Shown here: positions 28,001-36,300 of the stretch, piece by piece
Layout: each line of letters begins with the position of its first letter
Position numbering within the stretch: the stretch's first letter is position 1
Origin: Calothrix sp. PCC 6303
GTDB lineage: Bacteria; Cyanobacteriota; Cyanobacteriia; Cyanobacteriales; Nostocaceae
Length of the DNA stretch: 64,000 nucleotides
Reading direction: 5' to 3'
Assembly: GCF_000317435.1 (NCBI RefSeq)
Contig: NC_019751.1
Coordinates: forward strand, 5,270,001 to 5,334,000
Translations under genes and position numbers: made by a program
Notes under the pieces: generated by a model
Seen by the model: only the letters and a program-made list of their open reading frames with translations
Told to the model about the DNA's origin: nothing
Database searches by the model: none

Positions 28001-28041
28001 TTATTCACAGGGATATTATTCCCAAAAATGCCGTATATCAT
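22093..28041 (-). CDS. Giant dual kinase: Ser/Thr kinase - AAA ATPase - GAF - PAS - histidine kinase (HstK type)
   Basis: 1982 residues. The N-terminal Ser/Thr kinase (about 30-295) has Lys61, IIHKDIKPANIIV (147-159) and DFS (170-172). An AAA_16/STAND ATPase follows with P-loop AGFSGIGKTAVV near 350 and VIFLDDLQWAD. A long helical TPR-like part runs to about 1330, then GAF (about 1390-1540), PAS (about 1570-1690) and a histidine kinase with phospho-acceptor His in GIAHEINNPVGF (near 1717) and ATP lid DNGKGM ... GKGTGLGLAIAYQI. Such HstK proteins are typical of Nostocales. The start may be the Met at 18, 20 or 22 (MKMSMTDLS), as the first 17 residues look atypical. No response regulator is adjacent. 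Confidence 0.95.
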   Translation of the reverse strand: MIYGIFGNNIPVNNYECMKMSMTDLSIQIPDYKIKEQIYGSLKTTVYRGMREYDQLPVVLKLMNLEYPNFSEVIQFRHQYTIAKNLNIPGIVKPYTLEVYDKGYIIVMEDFGGISLNQWQKPISLNDFFNFAIQITEILQQLHHHRIIHKDIKPANIIVNPQTQEFKLIDFSIASLLPRETQQLQNPNILEGTLSYISPEQTGRMNRGIDYRTDFYSLGITFYELLTGNLPFMSNDPMELIHAHIAKLAVNPHIINPGIPQALANIIQKLIAKNAENRYQSASGLKYDLETCLFQYQNTGKITSFELGLYDVCDRFLIPEKLYGREKEIDTILTAFERVSSGETEMLLVAGFSGIGKTAVVNEVHKPIVKQKGYFIKGKYDQFQRNIPFFAFVQAFRSLIKQLLGESDIQLKRWKTEILQAVGENGQILIDVIPELEKIIGKQPTSMQLSGNAAQNQFNLLFQKFVRIFSTIEHPLVIFLDDLQWADSASLKLLKILVEDIDYLLVIGAYRDHEVSPTHPFIATIDDIYKTEKIVTTITIQGLNTEHINQLIVDTIKCEPAAAGLLSNLVYQKTKGNPFFATQFLKSLYEDGNIYLELGTWQCNLAEVKKLALTDDVVEFMALQLQKLPTPTQNVLKLAACIGAQFDLDTLALVSQKSPEDTATDLWKALQEGLVIPTNDIYKFFSSLENLAMIPSQEIDFNPTYKFLHDRIQQAAYYLIPEAEKLITHLNIGQLLLSKIDLIEDKLFDIVNHLNLAVSLIVETDRKLELTRLNLSAARKAKASTAYASAANYLNCGIKTLPKNSWESQYELTLELYQNAAEIFYLCGNFQESDKFIQVVIQKTSSIIEQVKSYEIQIQSYLAQNRLEEALNISLSVLKLLDFKIPNNPNKVQTLFCLGKTKLRLMGKSPQVLANLPDMDDPKQLAIMRILTSSLSAAYISRPELLPLIVLNMVNISITYGNSYLSSFGYAWYGLILCGVLQDIKNGYQFGRLSLKLQEKFNHPATKTKNIFMVYTFIEHWCQPVQKNIDLLLESYQHGIEWGDLEYSSWTAGTIVFNQFFGGKELSDLEQQAKFYNASVGHFKQNNALTYIKIFYQAILNLQQDSPEPYRLKGVIYDQDLQVPIQIESKDESGLFFLYSTQVFLCYLFGEYRNAIDSEKLGKKYLPSGAGLFPTIQFYFYPSLAELALYETCSKEEQKQFFTEVKTRQKQLKKWADHSPNNCLHKWYLVEAERYRILGKKEQAIACYDQATNLAKQHQFNHEEALAQELTAKFYLAWGKEKVAQSYMLDAYSAYSLWGSQAKIRDLEKHYPQLLAPVLQQQSLMLREIIPNQIYHTNSKTISAKLGQKLDLATVVKAYQSLSSEIEQEKLLSTLLLVMIENAGADKCVLVLPKDQEWVIEAISQLEKPTILMQSISLNIGENLPISLVNTVKNTLKAIVIEDATRDQSLAVDPYIISQKSQSILCMPILNQGKLIGILYLENSLTAGVFTSDRLELMNLLCAQAAIVLENAKLYQALQQVEIELRKQTQQLEKALQTQQRITATLESQREASFDGILIVDENRKIVFHNQLFREIFQVPDKIMHTFDDHQLLQYVMAQAENPVAFVTKIEYLYQNPDLTSHDEIALKEGRTLERRSMGVRTTYVGEASPEGKNYGRIWYFRDISEAKRDEVIRKETEVLLKKQADELLQAFRELQQAQVQLIQSEKMSALGNLVAGIAHEINNPVGFLSGNIQPALEYIQDIFSLVDLYQQKYSDSDPEIQDKIEEIDLDFVRTDLPNIINSMYEGIRRIQGISTSLRTFSRADCEHPVAYDIHDGIESTILILKHRLKANEYRPEIQVICEYGELPQIKCFAGQLNQVFMNILANAIDALEESNGERSFADITHEPNYIHITTAISEDFEQVMINIKDNGKGMTQEVKEHIFEHLYTTKGVGKGTGLGLAIAYQIITEKHGGTIDVKTSLGVGTEFTIVIPIQASVKEDF

Positions 28042-28212
28042 AAGTATTTCTTGAAATATTTATTTTGTTTATACAGTTACATGAGAATAAAATAACCTTT
28101 TTTAGTAAGTGAATGCTACATCAAAAAAAAGTTTTTAACCTATTAAATGTATGTTTTGTATATGTATTTAAAATCTAAAATGTACATTAGTTTTTTGAAG
28201 TAAATTGGCATT

Positions 28213-28992
28213 ATGTTCATCTGGCAAGTTGATTTCTATCGTTTTTCCGGCAACTCCACCGAAATTATATGGAATTTGTCTATTTGTGACGCAAATGGAG
28301 ACTTTCGCTATAAAGCTTCATGTCCACAATCGGAAGCTAATTCCACTTGGTTGACTTCACAATTTAAGTTAGCTGGTAATGAGAGATTGCCAGATAAAAT
28401 TCAAGTATTTCGTCCTCAGTCATTAAGTTTGGTGGAACTAGCAGCTAGTCATCTGAATATTTCAGTGGAAGCAACTCGTCGAACAGATGCATTAAAACTA
28501 TGGCTACAAGCAGAGAAATATGCAACTACTGTTGAAAAGTTACCACCAATGCCTTTACCCGAAAAACTTTGGGGTGAAAAGTGGCAATTTGCAACTTTCC
28601 CGGCTGGTGGTATCGTGGATGAATTCAGCGATCGCTTAATCCCAATTCTGGACATACCTGACTATCTCCAACCAATCAACCTGGGCATCGCATCAACCAC
28701 AGCTATACCTGGTGTCATTATTTACGGTGGCAGACAATCGATGCAAATAGCCAGATGGTTAAAGCAAGTTCAGCCAGTATCATTAAACTACATCGCCGGC
28801 GCACCCGACGGTCTAATTCTAGAAGCAGGTTTAGCAGATAGATGGGTAATTGCCACCTTTGAAGATAGTGAAGTTACCATTGCTGCCAAAAATTACCAAT
28901 CTCGTCAGCAACAGAGTCATGGACTACATTTCTTGCTAATTCAGCCAGATGACTCTGGGATGACATATAGCGGATTTTGGTTATTGCAATGA
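28213..28992 (+). CDS. Tab2/Atab2-family RNA-binding protein (DUF1092)
   Basis: 259 residues, soluble. It starts IWQVDFYRF, and the pattern WNLSICD, FRPQSLSLVELAA, LPEKLWGEKWQFATFPAG and the end GFWLLQ are those of the cyanobacterial/chloroplast Tab2 family. In algae and plants Tab2/ATAB2 binds psaA/psaB mRNA leaders and is needed for photosystem I translation; the cyanobacterial homologue is probably similar but less studied. Divergent from the giant kinase. Confidence 0.88.
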   Translation: MFIWQVDFYRFSGNSTEIIWNLSICDANGDFRYKASCPQSEANSTWLTSQFKLAGNERLPDKIQVFRPQSLSLVELAASHLNISVEATRRTDALKLWLQAEKYATTVEKLPPMPLPEKLWGEKWQFATFPAGGIVDEFSDRLIPILDIPDYLQPINLGIASTTAIPGVIIYGGRQSMQIARWLKQVQPVSLNYIAGAPDGLILEAGLADRWVIATFEDSEVTIAAKNYQSRQQQSHGLHFLLIQPDDSGMTYSGFWLLQ

Positions 28993-29525
28993 AGGCAGTA
29001 GGCAGTAGGCAGTAGGCAGTGGGGGAAAGCAATAAATAAGTAATGAGTAATGAATATGTTTTGTGACGGGGATTGAACAAGGCACGTTTGCGGGTTCATC
29101 CGACGGAAGCAAACGTGCCTCCCGACACAAAACATGCTGCCGTCGCTAGGCATGGGAATTAAAGCCTAAATATTTGTTAAATAATGGTCTATTTATTTAC
29201 GCCGTAATGTGATGCAAAAACTTTATACAGGTGCTTCACCGTAGCATTTTTTGTGTCGATATTCTAGGTGAAACGTCCTACTGTTTTTATCAGTGAGTTA
29301 GAACCAGAAATTGTGGCAAAAATTCATGATTAAAGCTAATTTTCAGGATAATTTACTGAATTTAGCAAGTGAATACAATCTTAATTATTTAGATATATTT
29401 CTAATAGATTATTTTCATGTAGAATCTCAACAAAAAATCCTAATAGTTAAAAAAATCATAAGTATGCTTAATGTTTTCAATTGATTGCATAACATATAAA
29501 TACAACAACCCCATGAGGGTCTTAA
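28993..29525. repeat. STRR heptamers and a dispersed repeat after the Tab2 gene
   Basis: Starting right after the stop codon are about four copies of the heptamer ggcagta (28995-29020), then agtaatg-type heptamers (29035-29055). A dispersed repeat follows (about 29057-29165: tgttttgtgacggggatt ... aaacatgctgccgtcgctag) that has relatives at 42512-42590 and 46999-47016. The remaining 360 bp show no gene. Small minus-strand frames here are repeat artefacts. Confidence 0.7.
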
Positions 29526-29909
29526 ATGGAACCATTGCAAAAACAAGTCTCGATCTTGAGTCAAAAGCTGGAAGTTCTCTACCAAGCTATTCAACAACTC
29601 GACAGCAAAGTTTCTCAAGCCTTGTCGTTGCCTAACGAAGAAGCAAACCAAGGAGGTGAGACTTTATTGATTCAGAGTGAAATCATGAGCTACCAATTAA
29701 AAAGACGCACCAGTATAAGCCAAGACTTAGAGCATAAGGATGTCATTGCGGATGGTGTTTATTCTGATTGCAATTTCCAAGGGGGAGAAAAGCAATTAAC
29801 ACCAGAAATACAAATTCAAAGACTAACAGCACAATTGACTGCCGCATACAATCGGATTGCGGCTTTAGAAGAGCAATTATTGCTGAAAAGAATGAATTCT
29901 ACGATTTAA
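29526..29909 (+). CDS. Small coiled-coil protein, unknown
   Basis: 127 residues. Two heptad-rich regions are visible: about 4-42 (PLQKQVSILSQKLEVLYQAI and on) and 95-121 (IQRLTAQLTAAYNRIAALEEQ). A polar, probably flexible middle lies between them. No known domain. The ATG at 29526 follows cttaaatg with no strong Shine-Dalgarno site. It may be an oligomerising scaffold; function unknown. Confidence 0.55.
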   Translation: MEPLQKQVSILSQKLEVLYQAIQQLDSKVSQALSLPNEEANQGGETLLIQSEIMSYQLKRRTSISQDLEHKDVIADGVYSDCNFQGGEKQLTPEIQIQRLTAQLTAAYNRIAALEEQLLLKRMNSTI

Positions 29910-30017
29910 CAGTGAACAGTTATCAGTAAAGAGTCAAATCCCGACTGTAACTGTAATAACTGATGCTACTAAATAATTAAATCGCTGGATAAGCCCGAAC
30001 ATGGTGTTATTGATGAT

Positions 30018-31220
30018 TTAATTTGCGATAGAAATCTGAGTGTAATAACGCTCTAACAATGACTCAATATTGGTTAACAAATCATCCTGTAGCCATTGGT
30101 GACTAAGGTGTGCGGCGATAGAAATCGCCCCAGCACCAACACCTTCTTTGACAAAACCCTGTTCATAAGCTTGTAGTTGCGTGAAGCGCGATCGCGTAAA
30201 ATCTAAACCAGTACCCAGTAAAGGAGGGGTAACTTCTAACAGCTTTGCCAATTCAACCGTAGCACCAGTTTGATCTTCAGCAACCCAACGGGTGGTACCA
30301 ACGACAATTTGTTCCGGTTGCCAAGCTAAGTTGTGGAATTTAGCGATCGCATTTATCAAAGCGTAGACAGCGAGCATTTGTGTTCCACCACCTAACATAA
30401 TTCCACATTTGCGGCTACATGCGATCGCCATTCCTGCCACAACCGCTTGCATGGGATCACCTAACGCCGCCAAAATTTCTAAGGGATCACCCTCTAACCC
30501 TATACCCCTAGCTTGCATCCGAGCAATTCCCATCTCCACAACTTCCCACTTTTGTTGGTGATTGCAAACAGGATGACTACTATTTACCTTTCCAGCAGCC
30601 GAAATTCCCAAAGCCGTTAAAATCGCCAAAGCCGTCGTCGTACCACCAACAACACATTCACCCACAACTAAATATGCATCAGGGTTCTGGTTAGCTAATT
30701 TTTCACCCCAATCCAATCCCCGCCTAAATAAACCCAGAACCGTCTCCACTGTCATCGCCATACCAGAACTCAGACATTTAGCCGAAGTCCCGCCCAAATC
30801 AATCATAGGTACCGCAGCTACTCCATTAGAGCCAAGACTATATTCCCCTGCTCCCTTCCCCCTGCTCCCTGCTTCCTCATAAGAGCCAGCATCAAATAAA
30901 TACATGGGAATATTTAGTGCTTCTATAATTGCCCTGGTGATAAATACCGGAGAAGCCCCAGCATTCAAGGGTGGTAAATAATACTTAAATTCATGCTCAA
31001 CACCAAAATATAAAAACTCCGCATCCGCACAGGCTGTGTATTTCCGAGCTTCAGGAGTGGAACCAGCCGCAGAAATACCCGGTATTAATGCTGTCTCCGT
31101 AAACCCAAAAATACAAGCAAATACTGGATTTTTCCCTTGATATTTCCTCAACCATGCTTCAGCTTGAGATACTTGGGTATAAACACGAATTAGGTCATTA
31201 TTCATACTAAATACCAGCAA
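30018..31220 (-). CDS. CobT-like nicotinate-nucleotide phosphoribosyltransferase homologue (TIGR00303)
   Basis: 400 residues; the true start may be the Met at 6 (MNNDLIRVY). It shows the CobT-like fold: FACIFGFTETALIPGISAAG, PLNAGASPVFITRAI, GECVVGGTTTALAILTALG, GDPMQAVVAGMA, GIMLGGGTQMLAVY, FVKEGVGAGAISIAA. These belong to the UPF0284/TIGR00303 branch, not to classical CobT, so activation of a lower ligand for cobamide is possible but not shown. A segment of about 12 residues (AGSRGKGAGEYSL) is encoded by an in-frame GGGAGCAGGG-type repeat at 30845-30878. Downstream of the DUF2232 gene in an apparent operon. Confidence 0.82.
   Translation of the reverse strand: MLVFSMNNDLIRVYTQVSQAEAWLRKYQGKNPVFACIFGFTETALIPGISAAGSTPEARKYTACADAEFLYFGVEHEFKYYLPPLNAGASPVFITRAIIEALNIPMYLFDAGSYEEAGSRGKGAGEYSLGSNGVAAVPMIDLGGTSAKCLSSGMAMTVETVLGLFRRGLDWGEKLANQNPDAYLVVGECVVGGTTTALAILTALGISAAGKVNSSHPVCNHQQKWEVVEMGIARMQARGIGLEGDPLEILAALGDPMQAVVAGMAIACSRKCGIMLGGGTQMLAVYALINAIAKFHNLAWQPEQIVVGTTRWVAEDQTGATVELAKLLEVTPPLLGTGLDFTRSRFTQLQAYEQGFVKEGVGAGAISIAAHLSHQWLQDDLLTNIESLLERYYTQISIAN
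30845..30878. repeat. GGGAGCAGGG-type repeat inside the CobT-like gene
   Basis: On the plus strand it reads cccctgctcccttccccctg and on. It keeps the frame and adds residues rich in Gly/Lys/Ala to a loop after LFDAGSYEE. The same repeat family fills the intergenic gap upstream of this gene. Confidence 0.7.
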
Positions 31221-31230
31221 ACGCTATTTT

Positions 31231-31293
31231 TGCCCCCTTCCCCTTCCCCCTGCTCCCTGCCCCCTGCTCCCTTACCCCTTCCCCTGCTCCCTG
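31231..31293. repeat. GGGAGCAGGG-type repeat between the DUF2232 and CobT-like genes
   Basis: About 60 bp of c/t-rich repeats (ccccttcccc, ctgctccctg) fill almost the whole 76-bp gap in this operon. They could weaken or process the transcript, or be neutral. Confidence 0.7.
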
Positions 31294-31296
31294 ATT

Positions 31297-32004
31297 TCAC
31301 TCATAATCCATCATCACCTGTACCCATTTCGGGGGACGGGGAATTGGGTTGCCCAAACGATCTAGGAGTAACCATGCAGCGATATGGACTAGAAATAAAT
31401 AGATAAAATTGTTAAAAATAATAAACGCGATCGCTACAACCTGAATCCACAATAAACTGGGATTTGCCAACACTCCCAACTTCAAAAATACCCACTCAAT
31501 TAAATCCGTCATTTGGTTAATTACATAAATCCACAAGTCTTCACCAGCAAGGATTGACAGCAACCAAACCCGAAAAAACACACCCACCGTACCCAGTATC
31601 GTCCCCAAACTCATAGATACCAGCCAAGGGACACGACGATACCAGGTTGAACCCAGCGTCACCCCCATAAAACCAAACGGCATCACAAATAAAAGACTGC
31701 GAATTGGTCCCATCAATACCGCTAACAGCAAACCGGAAACAACAGCCGACATCCACGCAGCCCTAACTCCCCAGCGTAAATATACTAAAGCAATGGGAAC
31801 GGGAAAAAACACCCGTAACACAGGACCCAAAGGGAAATAAAAGTTAATAAACCAAATCAAACTGGCAGTACTAGCCAAAAAAGCTGTTTCCACCATCCTT
31901 AGTGGTGCATCAGGCTTTAAATGGGGTGTTTGTAAATCTGTGGTGGATGATTTAGTTGTTTTCTCGTCTTCCGGTTCATCAGAAGTTGTATATGAAATAC
32001 CCAT
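31297..32004 (-). CDS. DUF2232 membrane protein
   Basis: 235 residues. After a polar N-terminus (1-35) come about five or six membrane segments: ETAFLASTASLIWFINFYF, FFPVPIALVYL, AVVSGLLLAVL, LVSMSLGTILGTVGVFF and VVAIAFIIFNNFIYLFLV. This matches DUF2232/YybS-like proteins, which resemble the substrate-binding S components of ECF vitamin transporters. With the CobT-like gene following, uptake of a cobamide precursor is a reasonable guess but unproven. The start follows the Crp gene by 58 bp. Confidence 0.8.
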   Translation of the reverse strand: MGISYTTSDEPEDEKTTKSSTTDLQTPHLKPDAPLRMVETAFLASTASLIWFINFYFPLGPVLRVFFPVPIALVYLRWGVRAAWMSAVVSGLLLAVLMGPIRSLLFVMPFGFMGVTLGSTWYRRVPWLVSMSLGTILGTVGVFFRVWLLSILAGEDLWIYVINQMTDLIEWVFLKLGVLANPSLLWIQVVAIAFIIFNNFIYLFLVHIAAWLLLDRLGNPIPRPPKWVQVMMDYE

Positions 32005-32062
32005 ATTTTCAATAGTAATTAATCTAACAAAGTAAGATGTAACGATCCCAACCTTATCTAAA

Positions 32063-32803
32063 CTAAACTATCATCCGTTCCAATGCCGACACATCGGGAA
32101 TACAAACTACATCTTGATCCCGTTTAATCAAACCTTTTTTCTCCAGCTTGGTTAAAACCCTGGTGACAGTTTCCCGCGCCAATCCACTCAAGCTACTCAA
32201 CTCTCGATGTGGCAAATTGGGAATTTCAGTCCCCGTATTGCCTTTTTTACCTTGCCCTTCAGCTAAAAATATCAAAGCATCTGCCACGCGTGACTGACTA
32301 TCAGATTCACGCAACCGCAAACGACGATTCACTTGACGTAATCGTCTCGCCATCAATTGTGCCAAACGCATACCCGCCATTGGCTCAGTGTGTAATAAAT
32401 TGACAAAATCTTGAGATGGAATACTAGCAATAATCGTATTTGTCAAAGTTATGACATCGGTTGAACGAGGCACTTCATCCAACGCCGCCATTTCACCAAA
32501 TAATTCGCCCTTACCAATAATATTTAGTGTTACTTCTTTACCTTCTAAATTATAAGTACGGATTTTGACCCAGCCTTCGATAATAAAATATAGTGAGCCG
32601 CCCCAATCATTTTCAAGTAAAATTACCTGATTAGCTGGATGAGAACGGGTAACAAGATTGCTCAGGGCAAGTTCGGTTGCCGTTTCTGGGAGTCCTTGAA
32701 AAAAAGGAGTTGAAATTATCCAGGGGATAGCATTGGCAGGTGAGACTGAGTTCAACCGATCTTCCATAGCAAAATTTTGAATTAGATCTGTTATCCATAA
32801 CAA
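32063..32803 (-). CDS. Crp/Fnr-family transcription regulator
   Basis: Up to 246 residues; the ATG at 32767 (MEDRLNSVSP) is the more probable start. A cNMP-type beta-roll is followed by the Crp helix-turn-helix (ELSSLSGLARETVTRVLTKLEKKGLI). The phosphate-binding cassette reads GELFGEMAALDEVPRSTDVIT, close to the GE..A....R.A pattern of cAMP binders but with Ser-Thr after Arg, so ligand binding is plausible. It may be a SyCRP1/AnCrp-type regulator. It heads a minus-strand run with the DUF2232 and CobT-like genes. Confidence 0.85.
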   Translation of the reverse strand: MLWITDLIQNFAMEDRLNSVSPANAIPWIISTPFFQGLPETATELALSNLVTRSHPANQVILLENDWGGSLYFIIEGWVKIRTYNLEGKEVTLNIIGKGELFGEMAALDEVPRSTDVITLTNTIIASIPSQDFVNLLHTEPMAGMRLAQLMARRLRQVNRRLRLRESDSQSRVADALIFLAEGQGKKGNTGTEIPNLPHRELSSLSGLARETVTRVLTKLEKKGLIKRDQDVVCIPDVSALERMIV

Positions 32804-33384
32804 CAGGTGAGAAACTCTCTCAGCGTAAAGCTTGCGAGGATCCTGTGACCCCGGAAACTTAACCTAAAACATCAAAGTACAGACATTTTCAAAGATCAAG
32901 CTAAATGTACATTACATCACAAAATTAGATAAAACTTATTTCGCTGATGAAAATATTGCTTCTCTTGCTTCCCTAATTGAGAAAACAAGATATCCTTATT
33001 GCAAGTCTCACTTATAGTGTGTGCGGTTAGCTTTACTCTAAGACCTATAGCTAAAAGTTAAGGTCTAAAGGCTAACAGGGATTTTATCAGTCCAATTTTG
33101 AACCGTTATTTGAGTCAATCGGCTGAGATTTCCGGGGGATGATATTCTACTCTGTACCCTATTTTTAGATTGGTTAGGCTAAACTTTCTTAACTAAGTAC
33201 TGATTCAGCATCAACCTTTCAAGCTAGGAACCCATAGCCAAATTATTAAATAACTTATTACATGAAGTACAGCACCATTCATCTAAAAGTCTCATAGTAA
33301 CAGCCCTTTTACTTCTGACTCGTTAATTCTCCTGTAAGTAACCAGTTCCACAACCAGGTTTTTGTAAAGTTATAGCTTAGGTAA
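32804..33384. other. Divergent intergenic region, Crp gene to Hsp70-like gene
   Basis: 580 bp carrying two divergent promoters. A long imperfect inverted repeat (gttagctttactctaagacc near 33026 against aggtctaaaggctaac near 33061) forms a possible 50-nt hairpin. No gene is seen. Confidence 0.5.
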
Positions 33385-36300
33385 ATGACAGTGACTCCTC
33401 CTGCAACTGAAATTCAAACACTAATTGCTGATATTGATAGCTTGTTAGCAAACAAAGGCAACCCCTTGTCTAGGATAATATCGAATCAGGGACAAGAAGA
33501 GAGAGGAATTTTAGAAAATATTCGGGCTTTTTTAACCAACTTAGCGGAAAAAGAATCTCAAAATCAATTGTTGACTCAGCCGCATCCCTCATCTGAAGGT
33601 GTTGATTTTGCTGCTGTGCTGCAACCTTTGCATATGGAAATCCAAGGATTACTCCAAGAAAGAAAAAATCTTGTGGAGGAGATTCGCCATTTAGAACAAC
33701 AACGATTACATAATTACTCTTTAGCGCAGCAAATAGCCAACCAAGAACAGGTAATTTCTGAATTTTTACAGGCATTGATGAATCGAGTTGGGGGAAATAT
33801 TAGCCCTACAATTGAACTAACCCAACCTAATCCACTACCACAACAATATATTACTTCCCCTGTGGAGTCTGATTTAGCGATTGTCTCTGGGGATAGTCCT
33901 TCCCAGCAGGAACTAGAAAAGATCAAAAGTCTTGCAGCTGAGTTGGATCAAAAATTGCGGTCGTTTGATGGCAGTGTGAATGTAGTTTTTGAGGCATTAC
34001 AGCGGAATATTCATACTTACCATGATTCTTTGTCTGAAGCATTGGCGAGGATGCACAATAAGGGAATGCAAGGAGAGGAATTGCTGACAAGTTTAATTCA
34101 GAATTGGCAGCAAATTCTCCACCAAAATCACAGTGATAAGTCATTAATGGCTACCTCAACCCCGGTAGAGAAATCTTTAGAAAGCAACTTAAATATATCA
34201 ACTTCAGGGATTACGTCAGATCTAGATGCACTGTTGACAGAGTTAAGTCAAGAGAATAACGACGAAGTAGACAAATTGTATGCAAGTTTGTTTGACACTG
34301 ATATTGTTCCCGAAACAGAAATATCTGAGATTTCCACACCAACTTTAGAACAACAGTTGGATTTGGCAGTTCGTGAAGATCAAAAAGTTGCTCATATTGC
34401 TGCTAAAATTGCTGTTAGTGAGGTAGTTGCTGATTCGATAGCTAAAACAGACACCTTGGTGAATAACGAGGCTTCTTCTGAAATCTTAGAGGAAAAGACC
34501 CTTTCAGATAACCCTAGTATTGTCGAAGATGCAACGTTCCCAGATCCTTGGGAGCAAAAGCCAAGTACCAATGCAGAAGATTTAGCGGGATTAGATACAG
34601 CAGAAATAGGAAATTCTTGGAATGCGATCGCGTTAACAGATGCCGCCCCCACTAGAATCATTGTTAAGCCACTAGAACCAGCTAATAGTGAGGATATTAT
34701 TACATCCCTGGCAGAATTACTTCCAGAAATCCTAGAACCAATTATAGAAGCGGAAACTTCCCCAGAAACTTATATTTTAGCTTCCCCAGAGGAAGATTTA
34801 TTGTCCCAAGCAACGGCAGAAATTGATGCTGGGATGCCGGATATTGATATCGATGATGTACATTTGGAGCAGTTGGAGCAGGATTTAAGTAATTTCAGTG
34901 GGGAGCAAAAGTTAGAGGAAACCCAGCCATCTGTTGAGGATTTAGAAGAGGATGCGCTGGATACACTTGATACACAGTTAATCTTAGAAGACTTTAGCTT
35001 AACTAATCCCCCACCAGTTGCACCTAGCACCCTGAAGTCAGTTTGGTATTTGGGGCTAGATTTAGGTACCACCGGAATTTCGGCAACATTACTAAATCGG
35101 GCAACAACAGAAATTTATCCACTATTTTGGTCAGTAGAAGCCCCTAACCAGGAAGTTGCGGCAAAGCGCTCGTTCCGTTTGCCTGCTGAGGTTTACCTAC
35201 CTAGTAGCGCATCTTCCTCAAGCGAAAATACCCAAGTTGGAGATACCAGCAAACCCAGCCTATTTTCTGCCGAACTGAAACCCTATTTAAACGTAGTCTT
35301 ACCCTATCGCAAAGTTGACCAAAAAACAGCACCAATACTCCAACCAAATGAAGTTGCTACTGTCTCGTTAGTTTGGATGGTGCGATCGCTTTCTAAATTG
35401 CTGCTAACTTTAAAATCGGATCGCAATAGTACCACCCTAGGTTTAACAGCATCTGCCAGCGGCTTAACCCCAGATCAATTTCAGCAAATTATTGATAACC
35501 TAGCTGGGGTAATTTGCTCTTGTCCATCCGGTTGGTTGGAGCAATACCGCTTTAATGTCCGCGAAGCCCTATTAATTAGTAAATTAGTCGAACACCCCCA
35601 ACAAGTGTTTTTCATCGAAGAAGCGATCGCTAGTTTACTTTCTGAGCTTGATGGTGCTAACGGTGAAGAGTTAAAAATTATTAATCGTCAAGGTGCGCGT
35701 TCTGCTAGAAGTAGTGAAGATCCTTTATTGGGTAACACCCTGGTAATTAACATTGGTGCTGGTGCCACCGAAATGGCATTGGTAGATTTACCAGAGAACC
35801 TGCTAGAACTAGCACACAACGATTTTATGCTGCACAACTTTACCTACGCTGGTAAAGGCATCAGACAAGATATTGTTTGTCAACTACTTTTGAGTGAAAA
35901 ATGGCGAGAATCCCGCAATCTCAACCCCACAGAACCCCCAGCCAATAAGAATATTTTCCATTGGCAACCATCAATTCCCGGTTTAGATCAAACTCTCCTT
36001 TCCAGCCTGCAATGGGCAGAATTAACTTTACCTCGTCCTGGTGAACCCGATGTGCCGGAACGTATCCGTCTGCAAAAGCGCTTAGAAAGTTCTAAACTAG
36101 GGCAAGCACTCCTAGAAGCCGCCACCCGTGCAAAATTAGTTTTACAGCACCAAGAGACATTCATCATTGAACTTGCCGATCAGCGTTGGACTCTACACCG
36201 CCGCGACTTAGAAAGTCAAGTATTTGTACCCTTTGTCCGTCGTCTCAATCGTGAACTCAATAGGTTATTAGTGGCTCGTGGCATCCCCACCGAAGCCATC

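Noticed and set aside
28873-29153. Minus-strand frames around 29 kb
   Set aside because: Built from heptamer repeats and the dispersed repeat (for example LLPTAYCLLPTA translations).
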